DNA from: Nilaparvata lugens
Lineage: Eukaryota; Arthropoda; Insecta; Hemiptera; Delphacidae
Reading direction: 5' to 3'
Assembly: GCF_014356525.2 (NCBI RefSeq)
Contig: NC_052518.1
Coordinates: forward strand, 96,044,943 to 96,108,942
Length of the DNA stretch: 64,000 bases
Shown here: positions 1 through 11,712 of the stretch, piece after piece
Position numbering within the stretch: position 1 is the first letter of the stretch
Layout: each line of letters opens with the position of its first letter
The notes under the pieces: generated by a model
What the model saw: the letters and a program-made list of their open reading frames with translations, nothing else
The model's database searches: none
Told to the model about the DNA's origin: nothing
Translations under genes and position numbers: made by a program

Positions 1-1738
1 ACTTTGTACATGAATAAATTCTCTAACAATCAAAAACAAGGTTCACTAGAGTTCATATTGGAAAAAATTAGTTCAATTTTGATTAGTTTACAACCTGAAA
101 GAAAGGCACAAAAAAACTACAATTCAAACCTCTCAATATTCACCATATTACAGCATGGTTGACCATGTCTTTTTGCTGGAAGTGGGCGTATGTGCGACAT
201 GAATTCTCTTAAGCTGAAATAAAGCTGTCGAAAATGTCAAGATTTGTAGGTTTGAAGAGAGCAGCTCAAAAGGCAAACGAAGAGCCTCTCCATAGACTAA
301 CTCGGATGTAGTACCCTTGCTATTTTCTTTGAAAACAGATCGAAAACCAAGAAGTAGTAGAGGCAACCCAATCAACCCAATCAACCCAATCAACCTTAGC
401 GTGAGCCATAATTGCGACCTTTAGATGACAATGGAATCATTCAGTTTGACGCAGGGTGCCAACTGGTTGTACTTCTGAGTCGAACCCCAAATAGTTTGGC
501 AAATGTGTTGAAGAGGTTGGAAGTGAACTGGGTCCTGCGATCTGTAGTCACTTTTTCTGGGAAGTCAAAACGAGATATCCAGCAATCCAGAAGTGCACAA
601 ATCACTGTCTCCAGTAGTTATGTCAGATAGTGGATAAACTTCTGGCCATTGAGTAAAACGATCTGTGACAGTTGAGCAATATTTAAAAGATCGTGCAGGG
701 GGAAGTGGACCAACTAGATCGACGTGGTGTCACAAAATCTCCACAAGGAGCATGAACATGTCGTGTAATCTTTCATCCTTGTCACCTTTTACAACACGAG
801 CCCAATCTCGACAGTTCTTGTTCATGTTTGGCCAAATAAATCGGTTACTGGCCAACTTGGGTGGAGCATTGTGGCCGGGATGACTCAGGTTGTGGATGCT
901 GTCAAAGACCTGCCTTCAAAAAGGTAGTATAATAAATGGTCGAGGTTTCCCTGTAGATACATCACAGAACACAGTAAGGGTGATACAGGAATGGGTACAC
1001 GTTCCAATGAAAGAGAAGAATTCTCTAATTCTGAAGTTCTACATCAATTTCTTGAGATTTTACCAATAGCTCATAATCCATGGTTCCATTAACAGCTTCA
1101 ATACGCGAAAGTGTATCAGCAACGATGTTTTGGGAAGTGTATTGGCAGCTTTGACAAATAAATAAATTCAAGTGAAGTATATCCGTCAAAAACTCCGAGA
1201 TGAATGATAATTGGTTGAGTTGAATTGGTGGAAGTTTTTCACGATTCTGTTGAAAAGCATAGACTAGAGGCTTGTGATCTGTGTAGATAGTGAATGGATG
1301 TCTTTCCAAGAGGTGGCGAAAATGCTGCACCGCTGCATAAACAGCAAGTAGCTCACAATAGTATGCTGACCAGCAACTTTCTTCCAAATATAAACTATCT
1401 TGAAAAGAAAGCAAGAGGTTGCCACACGCCTTCAACCAGTTAAGCATGCTCCAACTGGATGATTAGAAATCAGTAAATCAACCAAGTGGTGTGCCGATTA
1501 GTGGATGGACAAGAAGAGAAGTTGAAGAAATACAGTAAGTTTTGAACGCTTCTTCGAGTTCAGGTGTCCAACCAGACGGTTGTGAGCCTTCTCAAAGAGG
1601 ATTACTGATTGCGCTATGTGGGGGAGCTTCGTACTCAGAAGCATGTGGTATAAATCTTTGATAGAAATTGAGCATACCAGGAAAACGGACTCTGCCGTTG
1701 AAAACTTGAGGAGTCTTTGGTAAAGGATATCACTTGAA
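1..1738 (-). pseudogene. Ty3/gypsy retrotransposon pol remnant (RT thumb, RNase H, integrase)
   Basis: Read on the minus strand, the segment 1738-1450 encodes the end of a gypsy reverse transcriptase connection (motif FPGMLNFYQRFIPHA). 1447-1025 is an open RNase H domain of 140 residues with TDHKPLVYAF and the tether motif VADTLSRIEA. About 970-400 carries integrase pieces: an HHCC-like LSHPGHNA motif, a degenerate core, and a conserved stretch ending near HPASNG. 393-148 is the integrase C-terminal motif LVYGEALRLP. Stops and frameshifts separate these parts, so no polyprotein can be made. The RT palm, gag and both LTRs are missing: the right end stops abruptly near 1738 and the left end fades before the window edge. 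In a complete element these domains copy RNA into DNA and integrate it. The family call is firm from motif order; the clade is not resolved. Confidence 0.85.
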
Positions 1739-4700
1739 TCACTTTTACATGGGTATGCGCCACCTTAGTCCTCTGACACACCCAGAACCTGACAGGAGTG
1801 GACAGCAACTATCTCATCCATCGACACCGTACGCCAGCGACAGGGAAAGACTGTTTTGAAAGAGTCTCGAACTGGTGTGTGTGTTAGGCGCCAAAACCGG
1901 ACACTTTTACATCTGTACAGAAACGACAAAGTCAGACACATGGAATCTCTGACACTTCCAAAACAAGACGGTCAGGTTATACTTCTTGGACGGACTGTAC
2001 CATGCAGAACTGTCTGGTTTTCAAACAATGATCATTTTTCTGATGAATCCCCACATGTAGGCTATTCAAGACCATTGACAATTTATTTCTGAAACCTATC
2101 ACTCTTTTCTATCCCTCTTCGTAGTAATATCAGGCGATGACTTATCTTGTAACTGTATAATTTGTTATATATCATTCCTATTTTGTGCAGTTGTCTCACT
2201 TTTCTGTAGTTATTTGGAACTTAAATAATAGAACGATTAGTAAATTTCTTGACACAAAACCAAAATAACTTCACTTAATAGTTCAATTGTCAAGATTAGT
2301 GAGTACACTAAAACTTCTCAAAGTTTTGCCATCAAAAACACTGTAATTAGTATTCCCATAAAGATAAATATACTAATATGCCATAGTAACCGATAACTCC
2401 AGTATAATGAGTTCATCGAAAATTATGCTACAGTAACTAATAACTCCAGTGATGAGGAGACCGAAAATCACATCAACTGATGAAGTGAATTGGAAAAAAA
2501 AGTGTTGTGATTTATCATTAGTAAGCTGGAATATTAATTGCATGCAATTACCACAATTTACCGATTAATTCATAACAGCTAATGCTATTTAAGAATTATC
2601 ACATATACTGTCCTTAATGCCCCGAATTCAGCTGATTAATATACAAATTTTACATCAACTCGCTTTCGTTAATGTCTGTCTGTCTGTCTATTGTTTGTTT
2701 TCAACATAGCCTACATGTATTAGATAATACAACTTGTGATAGCAATACCTTTAACGTTATAGTAATTGGTATTATTAGTTTAGGGATTTTGAATTCTCAT
2801 TGTGAATTATTTACCCATACGGAGTGAACTTTAAAGTTCTATGGATTCACATATAATAATATAACTAGAGACACCCTTGGTTGAAGAACTCGCTCATGAA
2901 CAGTTGTATTGATCTCTGAAATCTTTTACATGTATGTCAAATTAATATTTAACAATATTTTCTAATATCCATTCGTAGAGGCTATATTATGAATTAATTA
3001 TGGGTAATCATGGGATCAGTATCCATGATATATTTTTTTGTATTTTATTTTATCAGCCTCGATATTTCAGAGCTTGATATATAATTCGTCACCCTCCAAA
3101 ATTCGTATTAAATGCTTGGTCCCGTAAGCTACAAATTATAGAGGTTCTACTGTGTTGAATATAGTCTAGGCCTACTGGAGGGTTAATTACTCGAACATTG
3201 AGAATTTTGATTATGATAAAATTTTTCAGTATTGCTTTTCATTTTGAATGTCATTTTCAATACTGAAAGATATACAGTTATCGTTTCCCAAAATAACATT
3301 TTCATGATAATATTTTGATGATTGATTTTTCTACGTTTCAACGACGGGATTTGCTTTTGTCTGTATATGTACGTTGGCATGTTTGTAAATTAGCTTTTGA
3401 TGATTACAGTTTGGCACTGCTCTCGGTTTTATTTATAACAGGTAATATTGTCATCATTGGCCGTTTCAACACTTACCGATTTCTCGTCACGGTACCGGTT
3501 TCTTTTTTCCAATTGGGGTGACATATTGACAATGAGATCTGTTTATAAATACTGTACGAGCTCTACTGTTCACAGAACTACTAGCTACAAGTATTCAACT
3601 ACAGAAGTCGGAAATAGACATTTCATTTTACTTATGGAATACACCCACCCTTATCTATCTACTTCACGTCTATGAAGATAACAATATCAAAGAAAGAGTT
3701 GAAAGTACAACGGCATAGAGATGGAAATTTAGAAGTAAATGAATTGTTATAATTCAATTACCCAGGTATATTAAAACTGACTACTTTAGCATTTACCTGA
3801 TTGATATTACCCCAATCATTATGTTTCAAATTCAAATTTGCGTTGCGTTGCTGTCACTCGGCTGCTCTCTGCACCTATTTTCTCGAATCATGCAATAACT
3901 TCAAAAACATGACGTCAACAAACTTGGTGACTCAACACATCTGTCTCGCTTTCAACTGACAATGCCAAACTCTCTCGATCAGCTGTTTTCAACTGACGAA
4001 GGAAAACTCTCTCAGTCAGCTGCTACTCGGTTGATGAATATTACTACCTAATTATTTTTAAGTTCCCTCAGTGAGTTATCCTAAACATGAGTCCTAATCT
4101 AAATGATGATTTTCGTAACACAAACTCACTATAATTATTTCAAACTATATACTATATTTCAAACTTAATCAAAATCGTTAGAGCCGTTTTCGATTTCCAT
4201 CAGACATACAAACAAACTAACAATCAGAAATTGAATACGATGATAAATACGTCTATAGTAACATCCATAATTATGGGAACGTCTGTTATAGTAGACTGCA
4301 CAAAACCAATCCGATGTCAGTTGGAAGAGCTGAGTACCTCCTCACCCCTTACCATAAACTTTGTCAATTCTTCAGGTGTACTGTATTATGAAAATATCAA
4401 TATTAATTCTTACTTATAATCAGTTGCCTAGGGGGTCTAGGCCCCCCTCAAGGATCAGATAAATAATGAAAATGCGGGTCTATCTACACGAATCCTTAGA
4501 GTCTCATAATAATTTAATACTTTTCTTTATCAGCAGTAGTATAATATTCCTTCTACAGTATCAACAATGTAGCAAACTTGCCTTGAAAGTATATGGATAC
4601 GGGTACAGAGTCATAAATAATATATTTTTCTATGTGGTATAGTTTGAATACAGAATGGGTTCACTTATTGATCAGAGCACAAAAAGTGAGTTAATGAATA

Positions 4701-5339
4701 AATTTCAATGTGGGAATTAACAAGTTGCAAGATGTCACAGTGAAAGCAAAAGAAAGGGCACAATCAGACATTCAAAAATGTATGTAAAGAGTTGTTGAGA
4801 ATTATGGGAACAGCTTGATGTATCTTTAGCTTTCTAACTGAAAGTTATTTTCCAATTAGAATATGATCCCCAATGAAATTGTTGAAATTGTCATTGTTAA
4901 GGAAAAATTTATCTTTTTCCATGATTTTTAAGGAATCTGTTTCAGTGTATTCCTACTTTAGGCTTTTCTGTAGACCCATATTTCTAATAAATATTTCATG
5001 ATTGAATTCAATAACTAATAATTTATATGTTTGTATTGATACTTCAACCACATTTGTATATAATTGGAAAAAATGAAGCATATAATAACATCTTCGAATG
5101 TAACATTTATGGGGAAAACCCAGGTCCCTCTATCCTTTGGGGGTATTCCTCCCCCCAATACCTCTTGGTTTTTGCCGCCCCCCCCCCCACTAGCTGTTTG
5201 GTGAAATGGCACCACTGAAGTTGAATGAAATCAACTTAAATTATTGTATGGCAAGACTACGATACTTATGAGCTCTACTCAGAAATGGATTGTGAAACAA
5301 GATAATTATACTGGAATGTAATAAACTGTGATATTTTCA

Positions 5340-5720
5340 TCTCTATATCTATAAAAGGCTAAGCCCCGAAAGACTGAAATCACACCACAGCCCAAACTAC
5401 TGAGCCTACAAACTTGAAATTTTGTACAATTGTTTATGATAGCCTCAAAACATCCACTAAGAAAGGATTTTCATAAATTTGCCCCCCTGAAGGAGCTGGG
5501 GCCCCCCAAAAATTTTGGAAATTTGAAAATTTTGGAAACGAAAAAAAATTAGATCTATGCAGAAAAATTCCGACCAGGAGCAGAGAGGGGTCCAGGAGAG
5601 GGCATTTTTTGAAAATTTTCATGTAAAATCACACTGCAGCTCAAACTAATTGGCCTACAGACTTAAAACTCTGCACAAATATTCTTCAAACATGCTAGTC
5701 GCGCACTAAGAACGGATTTT
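5340..5720. repeat. Two diverged copies of an interspersed repeat in direct orientation
   Basis: Segments beginning near 5368 and 5627 share the order 'aaatcacac(c/t)gcagc(c/t)caaact', then 'ggcctaca(g/a)acttaaa', then a 'cactaaga..ggattttca/gag' block. They are spaced about 260 bp apart. The same style of sequence (locus-independent, ending in a 'ctatatctataaaag'-type start) is typical of short interspersed insect repeats. Family not identified. Confidence 0.4.
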
Positions 5721-6557
5721 GAGATATTTTGCCTCTAAGGATTTCAAAGGATGAAAAAGGATCCTATTAAGTAAGGTTATGAACATGGTAAGGTGAACGC
5801 CATATGAAACTGAGATAATTGACACATGATATTCTAACATATGTTGTAATCATTGGAAAGCTTAAAATAATCTTATCAATCAGCTGATCGAATTCAATTT
5901 TCTGTGGATCGAAAGCGCGAGCTTGCCACGTGTTTGTTCCTTCTATCAGCTGTATAATTATGTTATATATTATAAGTCTATGTTACATACATACATTAAG
6001 TCTATGTTATACATTATGAGTCTCAAACATTCCGATTAGAACAGAGCACAGAGATTTTCTTTGGTTAGGAGTTTGTTGATAATTCTTTTTTTCAAATTCA
6101 AATTTTATTGCAAACAGAAATCACATTGAGAAATTTCTTAATAGACAACAATATTACAAAAACAAGATGTCAAAAATAAACCTACATTTATTTGTAGCAC
6201 GGCCAGAAAAAGACAAACTTGAGTACTAGCCGTGAGTTCATTCAATATAACATATTTTTGTGTTAATATTTTGTGAACAAAAAGTACGAGTTGATGAGGA
6301 ATGTGAGTAATTTCTTATATTTGATCTAAATATTTATTCATATTGTAGTAGTCGTGGTCACTTCAATCAAAGTTTTTTTATTTTGTAGCTAATAAATTTC
6401 ATACGTATTGATTGTCTATATTGTATCCAGTGTCTGGAAGTGATTGAACTACTCAAAATTAATGGCTTTCTGGTCCTTCATAGAATAATTATAGTATTCC
6501 TGATGATAGAGCCTGTCTTTTATCAGCGTTGACTATTAATAATAAAGCTTTATTTGC

Positions 6558-6640
6558 AACTAGCTTACCTGGCGAACTTCGTACCGCCAAAAAGCCAATG
6601 TATCTCATGTCACACTTTAATTTATTTGGTGAATCATGAA
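6558..6640 (+). repeat. Interspersed repeat fragment (actagct..ctggcgaacttcgtaccgcc type)
   Basis: The start aactagcttacctggcgaac, followed by ttcgtaccgccaaa and 'atgtatctcatgtcacac', closely matches the start of the copy at 45493. The shared start and the shared later block show two copies of one dispersed family. This type of sequence is widespread in insect genomes; the class is not certain. Confidence 0.5.
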
Positions 6641-7734
6641 ATTTATCTGACAATCAATATTTTCATTTACATCTGAATACGAACTTCCTATGTGCTTAGT
6701 AATGCACTTCATTATTCCCAAAACATATTCTTCTCAATCAATTGGTAGTAATATCTAACAGTAAAGTGATGAATTAAAAAAGAATAGATAGGATAAATCA
6801 GTGTTTCAAAGATGAATTCAATGTTTTCATAGTTGTTGATTGTCAATAGATGGTTCATGAAATATGCGATGTACGATGAATCACCAGGAATTACATATTC
6901 TTTCCATCTTCCATTTTAGGATGAATATAAGCTGAGCTAAATTTAAGAAAATTGTAAATTATTCTGCCAATTATGAATGCAATATGAACAACTCTCTTCG
7001 ATGAGGTGAATAATTTTTTCCAACATTTTCCGGTTACTCAATGATAGGGGAGTGATAATTATTTGTATAGGTCTTCTAATGAACCATTATCTACAGCTGG
7101 TACCAATCAACAACACTTTAACTCCAAAATATCGTTATAATAACAGTAGCCTACACAATTTATCATAGGGTGACGTGTTTATTACAGCTGGTAACTTTAG
7201 ATGCCAAATCATATTATCTCAATATGATCTTGAATCATGATCATCTTTCCGTTCCTCAGTAGCCGCTAGGCCGACAATTTCGAAAACATAGGTCTGTAAA
7301 ATGGATTAATAAATAATCATTATAAGCCACCCTATTAAAATTTCGGGTCAGAACCATCCCCAATGTTCACACAACATAATCCCAAAGTTACATGCCGTTA
7401 TGTCAAGTATTTTTCAAGTCATAGGGAACAAACAGACATTCATTTTTTATACATATAGAAGATAGAAGATTTCATCCGGCTCAAACAAAAGCCTTTCTAA
7501 ATGGAGGTATAATGATATGGTTGACAACTTTCAGTTCTGTTGTTTTAACATTTTTTTGCTCAAATTACTTTCAAAAAGTTCATGTAGTACCTACTATTGA
7601 GTTTGAGACACTTCTGGCGCTATCATAGTTTCACAACTATTCTGTTCCACACTCCTATCTCTTGCAGTTGTTAACCATATCTATAATAGAATAAAGAGTT
7701 GGCTTTTACACGTACGGGATAGAAAAATTATGTT

Positions 7735-7918
7735 CGACGCATCATCACGTCTGAACTACTGGACTAATTAACTTGAAATTTTGCATATAGGCTAGATTCT
7801 TAATTAACCAAGGATGGTTTTAGGCCTTTTTTCAATTCTTCAAAACTTCATTACGTCAAGTTTTCAGATTATCAAGTTTGAAAATAGATCCTTGCGAAGC
7901 ACGGGTTCCTGCTAGTAA
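7735..7918 (+). repeat. Interspersed repeat copy, inverted relative to 11186-11335
   Basis: Contains 'cacgtctgaactactggact', 'aacttgaaattttgcatat', 'accaaggatggtt' and 'ccttgcgaagcacgggttcctgctag'-like blocks. The same blocks appear in reverse order and complement at 11186-11335. A related end (actagcagggcacccgtgct) is at 44453-44475. This is a dispersed non-coding family. Confidence 0.5.
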
Positions 7919-9727
7919 TTATATAAAAGCAATTAAGCCATTCATTTCAATCATTGAGAGAAAAACCAATAAGATGCTCATATTATCTTCTCAAATCTTA
8001 ATACATTAACAATACACTACCGGTAATAATTCACGAGTAAATACTTACATGGTCAATTTCAATGAACATTAGATGAAATGGTTGTTTTCTTCTAAATGTC
8101 TATACTTGAGCATTCTGTTAATTTCGAACAGAGATCACTTTTACGGAGTTTTCTCAGATGATGCAGCAATCACTGAGGAATCTCCAACACATAACTCAAT
8201 AATCCAGGAGAGAGTCATCTAAAATTATAACTATTAGTGCAATATTGCTAAATTATTAATGTTTTCAGAAAATTATTAATCCCATGAATATCTCTTAATT
8301 AAATGATAAGTTATGGAGTTCCAAATATAATATTTTTCGCATTCCAATTTTTATTTTTTTATATTTGAATCGCTTCATTTGGGTCACTCGTTGTTTAGTC
8401 GAATATATCTATCACATAAATCTCTCTCAGCAGCTACTATAAAAACGCTCAAAATAGGTTGCTAGAGAACGATGATGATAAGAATATGTGATGAATAATC
8501 TATCCTGTTCTAGGCGAGCAATATTACTGTATCACAGATATCCAAAAACCTCAACACTAAAATGTGAATATCTTTGAAACGGTTTGATATATTGATGAAC
8601 GATTTCCACCATTCATTGTCTCTTGAAATTCTTTATTCGAATATTGTATTAAAACCTTCCCATAGAAAATTTTTGATTCAATGTGGCGGAACGAGGATGG
8701 CAGACCAAAATTTTGAAGCTACCCTACAGAATTTTTTTTTCAATTTGAATAGGAATCCCAGTGGAGCCCACTGTTAAATTATCTTTGGAAAAGGAACATG
8801 AGGCTGTTTTCATAATAATATTAAGCTGTAGGCCTACGTGAATCCATAGAACTTCATAGGTTTCTCCGTATGGGTGAATGATTCAGAATCAGAATTCAAA
8901 TTTTGTTAAATCAATAATACCAACGACATAGCAACTGCCATCACAATTTGTATCATTAATATTACGCGTATGCTACTGAAGGATAATAGTCTGGCAGACA
9001 CACAGGAGCAAGTTATTTTGTCTCATGCAGTACTTTCAATGTTACTTTTATATCCTGAAAAAGGACGAAGAAGTGAGTAAGATATTTTGTTGTTCAACGA
9101 ACTTGACCTGTAAAAAGGTTCGAAGAGTGCTTGTTCAAAATTTGAAGCTGATCGATCAACTCTTTCTAAAGTAATTGTAGTGCATTCAAACAAACAAGCA
9201 AACCCACAGACTGGCAACAGCTTTGAACTTGAGTAAAAAGTAAGAACTTGCTAACGCTCGTTCAACAAATATTATTGAGAGAACAACGGGCAGTATTATC
9301 AAGTTGGGAGCACATAACTTGAAGGAGTCAAATTATTTCAGTGTAGGGGATTGTGTATTTTACAAGAGAGTGTGTTTCTGAGGGATTTAGGCCTATAGTG
9401 AGAAAGTGAAGAAGTGAGGATTGAATTGAATTGCAGTTTTAGTTTTTTTTGCACGGCCGGCCCTCTCTCACATTCAACCATCAACCCTCCAGTACGATGC
9501 TACATCAACTATATTATACAATCCTACTCGGTGGAATGAGGGAATTCACAATATTACAAGCAAGAGTTGATAGTAATGAATATTATTGACACAAAAAAAT
9601 TTACAAATCTAGGCATGGGAAAGTCAAATTCAAGATAGGTTGAAGATAATTATGTCTGAAGCATTGTATGAAATAATAACAAAACCCTGAGGGGTTTTGA
9701 AGATAGGAGAGCACTAGCACACAACTG

Positions 9728-9832
9728 GGTAAGAGAGAGAGAGAGAGTGAAAGAGAAAGAGAGAGAGAGTGTGTGTGTGAGACAGAGAGAGAGAGAGTGA
9801 GAGAGAAAGGCGCAAGAGTGATAGAGAGAGGG
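9728..9832. repeat. GA/GT-rich microsatellite
   Basis: Runs of GA dinucleotides with a short GT run in the middle, interrupted by 'aagg' and 'cgcaag'. The serine/leucine-rich frame on the other strand is only a translation of this repeat. Confidence 0.85.
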
Positions 9833-9837
9833 TGAGG

Positions 9838-10547
9838 GATTGATTGATTGGAGGGGGACAGAAAGAGGGAGTGGGAGATTGATTGATTGATTGATTATAT
9901 GCCGTTATTAGGGCGGAATTAGGACTCCTGGTCCTCTCTGCCACACAACCCTTTACAAAAGAAGACAAATTTACATAAGAACAGAAAAAGATTACATATT
10001 ATGTAATAAGATTACATAAGATTAATATAAGTAAATAAAACTCTTAATCAAAATACAATAACATATAATAAAAGAGAATTTTAAACTTTATTTATTTATA
10101 CAATTGGAAACAATATTTCAAATTCCACTAGATAAATCCTATAGGAAAACCTATCAGAAATGAAGAAATGAAGATCTAATCAAGTTGCCATTCACTCACA
10201 CATGCACACAAAACAACCCTAAAAACAAAGATTTTACAAAGTATAATAATTATCATAAAACAATATAAGATGAAATATTTTTGTATCTGTAGTTGCATAA
10301 AAGGTAGAAATGAGTTAAATTCATGTAGATTGATACAATGTAAATAGACAATGAAAATAAAGCTGAACCCGACCCAAGCCTAATCTGCGCCACCAGATCC
10401 CAGCCAATTCAATACTGCCGCGCCAAACAGAGCTCGATCGCCAATACTCTTCACAGTTGGAGGCAACAGATTCCAGATCCGGCAAGCTGATACATGGAAT
10501 GATTTATTATACATAGATGTTCTATGATTTGGAATAACCAATAGTTG
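9838..10547 (-). pseudogene. 5'-truncated non-LTR retrotransposon (ORF2 C-terminus plus 3' UTR)
   Basis: On the minus strand, 10547-10380 encodes a stretch with SACRIWNLLPPTVK, the characteristic C-terminal motif of ORF2 proteins of Jockey/CR1-like non-LTR retrotransposons, ending at a TAG at 10382-10380. Below it lies an A/T-rich 3' UTR. Then comes a 'gaccaggagtcctaattccg' block and a terminal run of (TGAT) repeats at 9896-9879 and 9850-9838. Such tetranucleotide tails are a known 3' terminus of several non-LTR clades. Truncation at the 5' side is the usual outcome of target-primed reverse transcription. No reverse transcriptase core remains, so this is a dead copy. Confidence 0.65.
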
Positions 10548-10723
10548 AATGAGAGAATGAGAGAGGAAGCAATAGAACTAAATAAGGTTGAGATAAGAGA
10601 CAATGTCACGCAGGAGTATTGTCCAATGGTGGTAACACACACACTTCTACAGTCACACTAAGTTATAAACAGAATATTTCAAAGGAAGTACAGTCTGTGT
10701 CAAAATTGAAACCAGTTTACTTC

Positions 10724-11010
10724 TTAGCTATTCTGCCAGCTTAACTGACATAAGCGACAAAAGCTAATAGTGACAACCAGAGACTGTTTTCCAGGTAGAG
10801 AAATTAGTCTCAGACTCGCCCCGCCAAAACAAGACACTTCTTTTTCAGCACAAGAACGACAAAAGTAGCCACCGCCAAAACAAGACTGATTTTCAGTGCT
10901 AGGATTAATGTGTCTGACTTTGACGGTGGTGTATACTGACATCGCCCCCTTTTACACAGTCTTCAAGTGCTCTGATACCGGCAGCGGATTTAGTATATCA
11001 CTTCGGGGTC
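10724..11010 (-). mobile_element. LTR-like fragment with PPT- and PBS-like sequences
   Basis: On the minus strand a purine run (aaaagggggcga) is followed directly by tgtcagtatacacc, the arrangement of a polypurine tract and LTR start at 10941. Within the next 220 bp, two blocks resembling 'cttgttttggcgg' repeat. About 60 bp upstream of the PPT is 'tggtgaccccgaagtga', similar to primer-binding sites seen after insect 5' LTRs. If both are real, almost all internal sequence has been lost. I could not find a second LTR copy adjacent, so the call is tentative. Confidence 0.35.
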
Positions 11011-11185
11011 ACCAATATAGGAAATTTAATTTATAGGTAACTTCCTATAATATAAAATACGATTTCATGAATAAGTGAACTTTAATACTGCGATACAAAT
11101 ATTGAACTGAAAATAATGATAATGACTAATAAACAAACTAATACACATGTTGCACACGTATGAAAAATAGCAGATGATTCGCCAC

Positions 11186-11335
11186 ACAGGTAACCCGTGC
11201 TCTGCAAGGATCCAATTAAAAACTTGACATAATGAAATCTTGATGAATTGAAAATAGGTCGATAACCATCCTTGGTATAATATGCAAAATTTCAAGTTTA
11301 TCAGTCCAGTAGTTCAGACGTGAGGCGTCATTCGT
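11186..11335 (-). repeat. Interspersed repeat copy, reverse complement of 7735-7918
   Basis: Contains 'taacccgtgctctgcaagg', 'aaccatccttggta', 'atgcaaaatttcaagtt' and 'cagtccagtagttcagacgt', the complements of blocks in 7735-7918 in reverse order. Confidence 0.5.
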
Positions 11336-11512
11336 GAATTTCCTATCCTGAATGGGTAAACCGAATTTGTAAACCATTATTCAATTTGATAAAATAGTCA
11401 CCAACTGCAACTCACTATTAGTTAGAAATAAATTGGAAGTTGCATTTGTTCAAATGCTAATTAATGGATAATTATTATTCAACGCGAATCTATATTAAAT
11501 TCTGTAAACTCT

Positions 11513-11712
11513 GTAGATGGAAATTCGATGAGCGCCACTATACAAAAATTATTTGTCAGCCCGGAATCGAACCCGGTACCTCCTAATTGCCGGTCAAAAG
11601 ATTGTCAGTTTGGTGTAAGGGTGAGCATTCCTGGCCGGCAATTAGGAGGTGCCGGGTTCGATTCCTGGGCTGACAATTTTTGTATAGTAGCGCTCATTGA
11701 ATTTCCATCTAC
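11513..11712. repeat. Palindromic tRNA-derived SINE-like element
   Basis: The right half reads ttggtgtaagggtgagcatt, an A-box-like segment, then gccgggttcgattcctggg, a B-box (GGTTCGATTCC), as in tRNA-derived SINE heads. The left arm (11513-11596) is the reverse complement of the right arm (11631-11712), with only a few mismatches and a 3-base insertion, separated by a loop of about 34 bases. Each arm ends in gtagatggaaattc / gaatttccatctac. RNA polymerase III internal promoters are known for such heads. The fold-back arrangement of two heads is visible directly. Confidence 0.75.

Larger units (their letters stand above)
1739..9727. other. AT-rich non-coding stretch with scattered repeat fragments
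   Basis: I see no convincing gene here. The open frames are short, AT-driven and lack recognisable domains. 1740-2090 is somewhat GC-richer. Part of it (about 1905-1990) shows weak similarity, in opposite orientation, to the LTR-like segment at 10724-10960. Other recognisable contents are short repeat fragments listed separately (5340-5720, 6558-6640, 7735-7918). C-rich runs near 5177-5191 and 5480-5510 sit in repeat-like sequence. A short motif tcgttagagccgttttcga at 4169-4187 also occurs inside the big tandem array at 25.6-32.5 kb. Confidence 0.5.

Noticed and set aside
9714..9968. 84-codon Ser/Leu-rich frame on the minus strand
   Set aside because: Translation of the GA microsatellite and a tetranucleotide tail; no domain.
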